A DNA stretch of 64,000 bases, from assembly GCF_006539685.1 (NCBI RefSeq), contig NZ_BJNM01000007.1:1-64000 (forward strand). The letters run 5' to 3'. Every line of letters begins with the position of its first letter. Position 1 is the first letter of the stretch. The notes under the pieces were generated by a model. It made no database searches and had not been told where the DNA came from. It saw only the letters and a program-made list of their open reading frames with translations. The translations under genes were made by a program, and so were the position numbers. Below, piece by piece: positions 61,813-64,000 of this stretch. Source of the stretch: Gluconobacter oxydans. Its GTDB lineage: Bacteria; Pseudomonadota; Alphaproteobacteria; Acetobacterales; Acetobacteraceae.

Positions 61813-62631
61813 GTCACGCAGGACGCGCTCGGCCGCCGCGGTAAAGCGGCCATCTGCCTCATGCAGGACCAGCCCGGCCCGCAGCCGGAAAATCCCGCGG
61901 CCTCCATGTACCGCGCGGACCAGAACCAGCTTCGCTCCACGCCCCTGACGGGGCCAGAAGGGATAGAACTGGATCGAACCACATCCATTTTCCAGCAATG
62001 TCTGACAGGCCCGGTCCGCGACGGCGGTGGACAGGACAAAGGTCAGTGTTCCACCCGGAAGCACCCATTTCGTCAGGGCTCCAATCCATTCTTCCGGAGC
62101 AGTTGTCTCTGCACTCAGGGCAAGTCGTCGTCTGGTATCGGGCGAGGGCGTTCCATGCGGGCTGTGCCATGGCGGATTGGCCATGACATGATGAAAACGG
62201 CCGTTTGCGGTTGGCGTGAAGGCGCGCAGGGTTCGGGGAATGTCGGGCAACTGGGCCTGAAGGATCTGGAGCTTTGGGAGGCCGGTTGGACCGGAATTGT
62301 TCCAGATGTTCCATTCAGCCAGTTTGATGGTTTCGGGATCGGCTTCCAGTCCGACTCCATGCACGCCCGGAATGCGGGCTGAAAGACACAGAAGTGCGGC
62401 ACCGGCGCCACAGCCGGCTTCCAGGACCGTTTCGCCCGCTCTCGCTGGAATAGAGGCAGCCATCAGGACTGGCTCAAGCCCGGTCCGGTAGCCCTTGCTG
62501 AACTGGTCATAGCGGACCCGTCCCCCCAGTAGGGAGCCTTCCTCCCGTGCGGGGCAAAGCGTGACAAATGAGCCATCGGGGAGGGGCTTCGGGGGCTGCA
62601 ATGGGTTGACCGTCTTCCTGCTGCCGCTCAT
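61789..62631 (-). CDS. tRNA1(Val)-type adenine-N6 methyltransferase (TrmN6-like)
   Basis: The protein has 280 residues. SAM motif I is VLEAGCGAGAALLCLSARIP, with VGLEADPETIKLAEWN for the ribose and the N6-adenine motif NPPW in HHVMANPPWHSPHG. GRVRYDQFSKGYRTGLEPVLMAASI before motif I resembles the start of the YfiC/TrmN6 group, which methylates A37 of a valine tRNA. The start at 62631 lies about 150 bases from the divergent prenyl synthase gene. This pairing with a polyprenyl synthetase gene is common in alphaproteobacteria. RNA or protein target is inferred. Confidence 0.82.
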   Translation of the reverse strand: MSGSRKTVNPLQPPKPLPDGSFVTLCPAREEGSLLGGRVRYDQFSKGYRTGLEPVLMAASIPARAGETVLEAGCGAGAALLCLSARIPGVHGVGLEADPETIKLAEWNIWNNSGPTGLPKLQILQAQLPDIPRTLRAFTPTANGRFHHVMANPPWHSPHGTPSPDTRRRLALSAETTAPEEWIGALTKWVLPGGTLTFVLSTAVADRACQTLLENGCGSIQFYPFWPRQGRGAKLVLVRAVHGGRGIFRLRAGLVLHEADGRFTAAAERVLRDGEALPEG

Positions 62632-62781
62632 ATGGTCTTTCCAACCTGTCGTCCGGCGTTACATGGCCCGTTCGTTCTTCCCGCGACAGGAAAGAGAGAG
62701 GCGGGCCACGCCACATCATATCGTGCCCGTGCGGTCCTGGGCCAGTCTCCGGGCCCGTCGCGGGAACTGGAGTAATGACCC

Positions 62782-63837
62782 TTGGATTCTGCCGCACCGG
62801 ACGTTTCTGCGACCGTTGAGAAAGCTGTGGTCAGGGATGCAGGGGGCGAGAGCGCCCTTTCCGCTCTGTCCGCCTACCTGGAACAGGACATGCAGGCCTG
62901 CAACCGCGCCATCATCGCGCGGATGGAGAGCCCGGTCCCGCTCATTCCACAGCTTGGCGCCCATCTTGTCGCGGCTGGCGGCAAGCGTCTGCGACCCCTG
63001 CTGACACTCGCCTCCTCCCGTCTGTGCGGCTACAAGTCGACTCCTGAAAACCAGCGTCATGTCGGCCTCGCCGCCTGTGTGGAGTTCATCCATACCGCTA
63101 CGCTGCTTCACGATGACGTGGTCGATGAGAGCAACCTGCGCCGTGGTCTGGCATCTGCCAACGCCGTGTTTGGCAACAAGGCCTCCGTCCTGGTCGGCGA
63201 CTTCCTGTTTGCGCGGTCGTTCCAGCTGATGACGGCGGACGGGTCGCTCAAGGTCATGGCGATCCTGTCCGATGCGTCGGCAACCATTGCCGAAGGCGAA
63301 GTCCTGCAGATGGTGACGCAGAACGACCTGTCTACGCCGGTCGACCGCTATCTCGAAGTCATTCACGGCAAGACGGCCGCCCTGTTTGCGGCGGCCTGCC
63401 GCGTGGGCGCAGTGGTCGCGGATCGTCCGGAAGCGGAAGAGCTTGCGCTGGACCGTTTCGGAACCAATCTGGGTATGGCGTTCCAGCTTGTCGATGATGC
63501 TCTGGATTACGCAGCCGACCAGCAGATCCTCGGCAAGACGGTCGGTGACGACATGCGCGAAGGCAAGATCACGCTGCCGGTTCTGGCCGCCTATGAAGCC
63601 GGATCTGCGGAAGACCGGGCATTCTGGGAGCGTGTGATCGAGAAGGGTGAGCAGACGGAAGCCGATCTGCCCCACGCTCTGGCCCTGATCGAGAAGACCG
63701 GCGCCATTGCAACGACGATCGCCCGCGCGCAGGCCTATGCCGCCGAGGCTGTGGATGCGCTGTCGATTTTCCCGGATAGTGAACTGCGTCGCCTTATGAC
63801 GGAGACGGTCCAGTATACCGTCGATCGCGCCCGCTAA
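62782..63837 (+). CDS. ispB: long-chain polyprenyl diphosphate synthase (octa/decaprenyl)
   Basis: The protein has 351 residues. Both Asp-rich motifs are present: LLHDDVVDES (DDxxD) near residue 112 and QLVDDALDY near residue 237, with GGKRLRPLLTL before the first. It extends FPP with IPP to the C40-C50 chain used for ubiquinone; UbiA at 41337 is the likely consumer. Small residues before the first motif fit a long product. The start is a TTG with GGAGT nine bases upstream. Chain length cannot be read reliably, so the symbol is provisional. Confidence 0.9.
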   Translation: MDSAAPDVSATVEKAVVRDAGGESALSALSAYLEQDMQACNRAIIARMESPVPLIPQLGAHLVAAGGKRLRPLLTLASSRLCGYKSTPENQRHVGLAACVEFIHTATLLHDDVVDESNLRRGLASANAVFGNKASVLVGDFLFARSFQLMTADGSLKVMAILSDASATIAEGEVLQMVTQNDLSTPVDRYLEVIHGKTAALFAAACRVGAVVADRPEAEELALDRFGTNLGMAFQLVDDALDYAADQQILGKTVGDDMREGKITLPVLAAYEAGSAEDRAFWERVIEKGEQTEADLPHALALIEKTGAIATTIARAQAYAAEAVDALSIFPDSELRRLMTETVQYTVDRAR

Positions 63838-63846
63838 GGAGTTTTG

Positions 63847-63879
63847 AAACGCCCTGTTCCTGAGTGGACAGGGCGTTTT
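63847..63879. terminator. intrinsic terminator after prenyl synthase
   Basis: AAACGCCCTGT and ACAGGGCGTTT form an 11-pair stem with an 11-base loop, followed by TTTTC on the plus strand and with A's on the other side. It lies between convergent genes. Confidence 0.8.
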
Positions 63880-63882
63880 CTT

Positions 63883-64000
63883 TCAGGCTTCCGCCATGCC
63901 TGGTGCGGGAGCCGCGAACATATCCCATTGCGAAAAACCGAGTCTTTGCGCTGCAGTTTCCAGTCTTGCGATGTCCTGTGGTGCGCAGGTCATCAGAAGC
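63883..64000 (-). CDS. C-terminal end of an unidentified protein (continues outside window)
   Basis: On the minus strand an open frame enters from the right edge and stops at 63883-63885. It encodes about 38 residues ending LGFSQWDMFAAPAPGMAEA, preceded by CAPQDIARLETAAQR. It is helical and Ala-rich, with no recognised motif. Its place just before a bidirectional terminator and convergent to the prenyl synthase supports it being a true gene end. No function is proposed. Confidence 0.55.
   Translation of the reverse strand, partial: LLMTCAPQDIARLETAAQRLGFSQWDMFAAPAPGMAEA

Noticed and set aside
1-64000. CRISPR array, prophage, insertion sequence or rRNA operon
   Set aside because: No spaced direct repeats, transposase, integrase, phage structural genes or rRNA-like stretches were seen on either strand.

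Overview
The window reads as a chromosomal segment of an acetic acid bacterium (Alphaproteobacteria, Acetobacteraceae; Gluconobacter or a close relative is my best guess). This is inferred from the high GC content, the protein families and the gene neighbourhoods (hda-ppk-ppx, a YfgM-like gene-bamB-der, lpxL-lpxK-waaA, class I nrdAB under NrdR-like boxes). It is almost entirely core genome: about 60 genes, densely packed, many coupled by 4-base ATGA/GTGA overlaps. I see no insertion sequence, prophage, CRISPR array, rRNA or plasmid gene.

Layout. 1-3128: end of a glutathione transferase gene, purM-purN (minus), and an Hda-like ATPase. 3189-10632: polyphosphate kinase and exopolyphosphatase, a CDP-diglyceride hydrolase lipoprotein, an efflux permease, a secreted acid phosphatase and an unknown secreted protein. 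10684-14701 (minus): lysA and a very large DUF4175-type membrane protein. 14770-16643: cytidine deaminase, a secreted trypsin-like protease, an orphan receiver protein and two identical tRNA-Arg(ACG) genes. 16705-21975: a lipoprotein, guaA, a gene-poor stretch holding the decayed start of a DNA methyltransferase gene, a repeat-bearing secreted protein, a CHRD protein, an HNH endonuclease, gluQ and a 43-residue LptM-like lipoprotein. 21972-33334: argH, then a long plus-strand convoy with three consecutive Tat-exported TlpA-type thioredoxins, an N-formylglutamate amidohydrolase family protein, aroE, coaE, dnaQ, two glycosyltransferases, an asparagine synthetase and a dihydroorotase. 33380-37767: small envelope proteins, then the YfgM-like gene-bamB-der. 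37898-48410: two MFS transporters, a methyltransferase, ubiA, rsmE, gshA, an MbfA-type iron exporter, lolA, rsmI and a penicillin-binding-protein activator. 48498-55869 (minus): lipid A/Kdo genes including a two-domain acyltransferase-WaaA fusion, a jelly-roll protein related to polysaccharide lyase 7, a universal stress protein, pdxH and a gene broken by a one-base slip in a C5 run. 56015-64000: fabI, aroC, an OsmC peroxidase, nrdAB with two NrdR-like boxes and a perfect 20-base inverted repeat, a tRNA-type methyltransferase, a long-chain prenyl diphosphate synthase and the end of an unidentified gene.

How the genes work together. Several blocks serve the envelope: lipid A and Kdo, the BAM complex, LolA, an LptM-like protein, the PBP activator and glycosyltransferases. 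Others supply precursors (purine, pyrimidine, shikimate, lysine, arginine, CoA, ubiquinone, dNTP) or deal with redox and metal stress (gshA, MbfA, OsmC, the TlpA trio). I found no clear new defence or mobile system. The most unusual items are the TlpA trio, the acyltransferase-WaaA fusion, the nrd leader and the methyltransferase relic.
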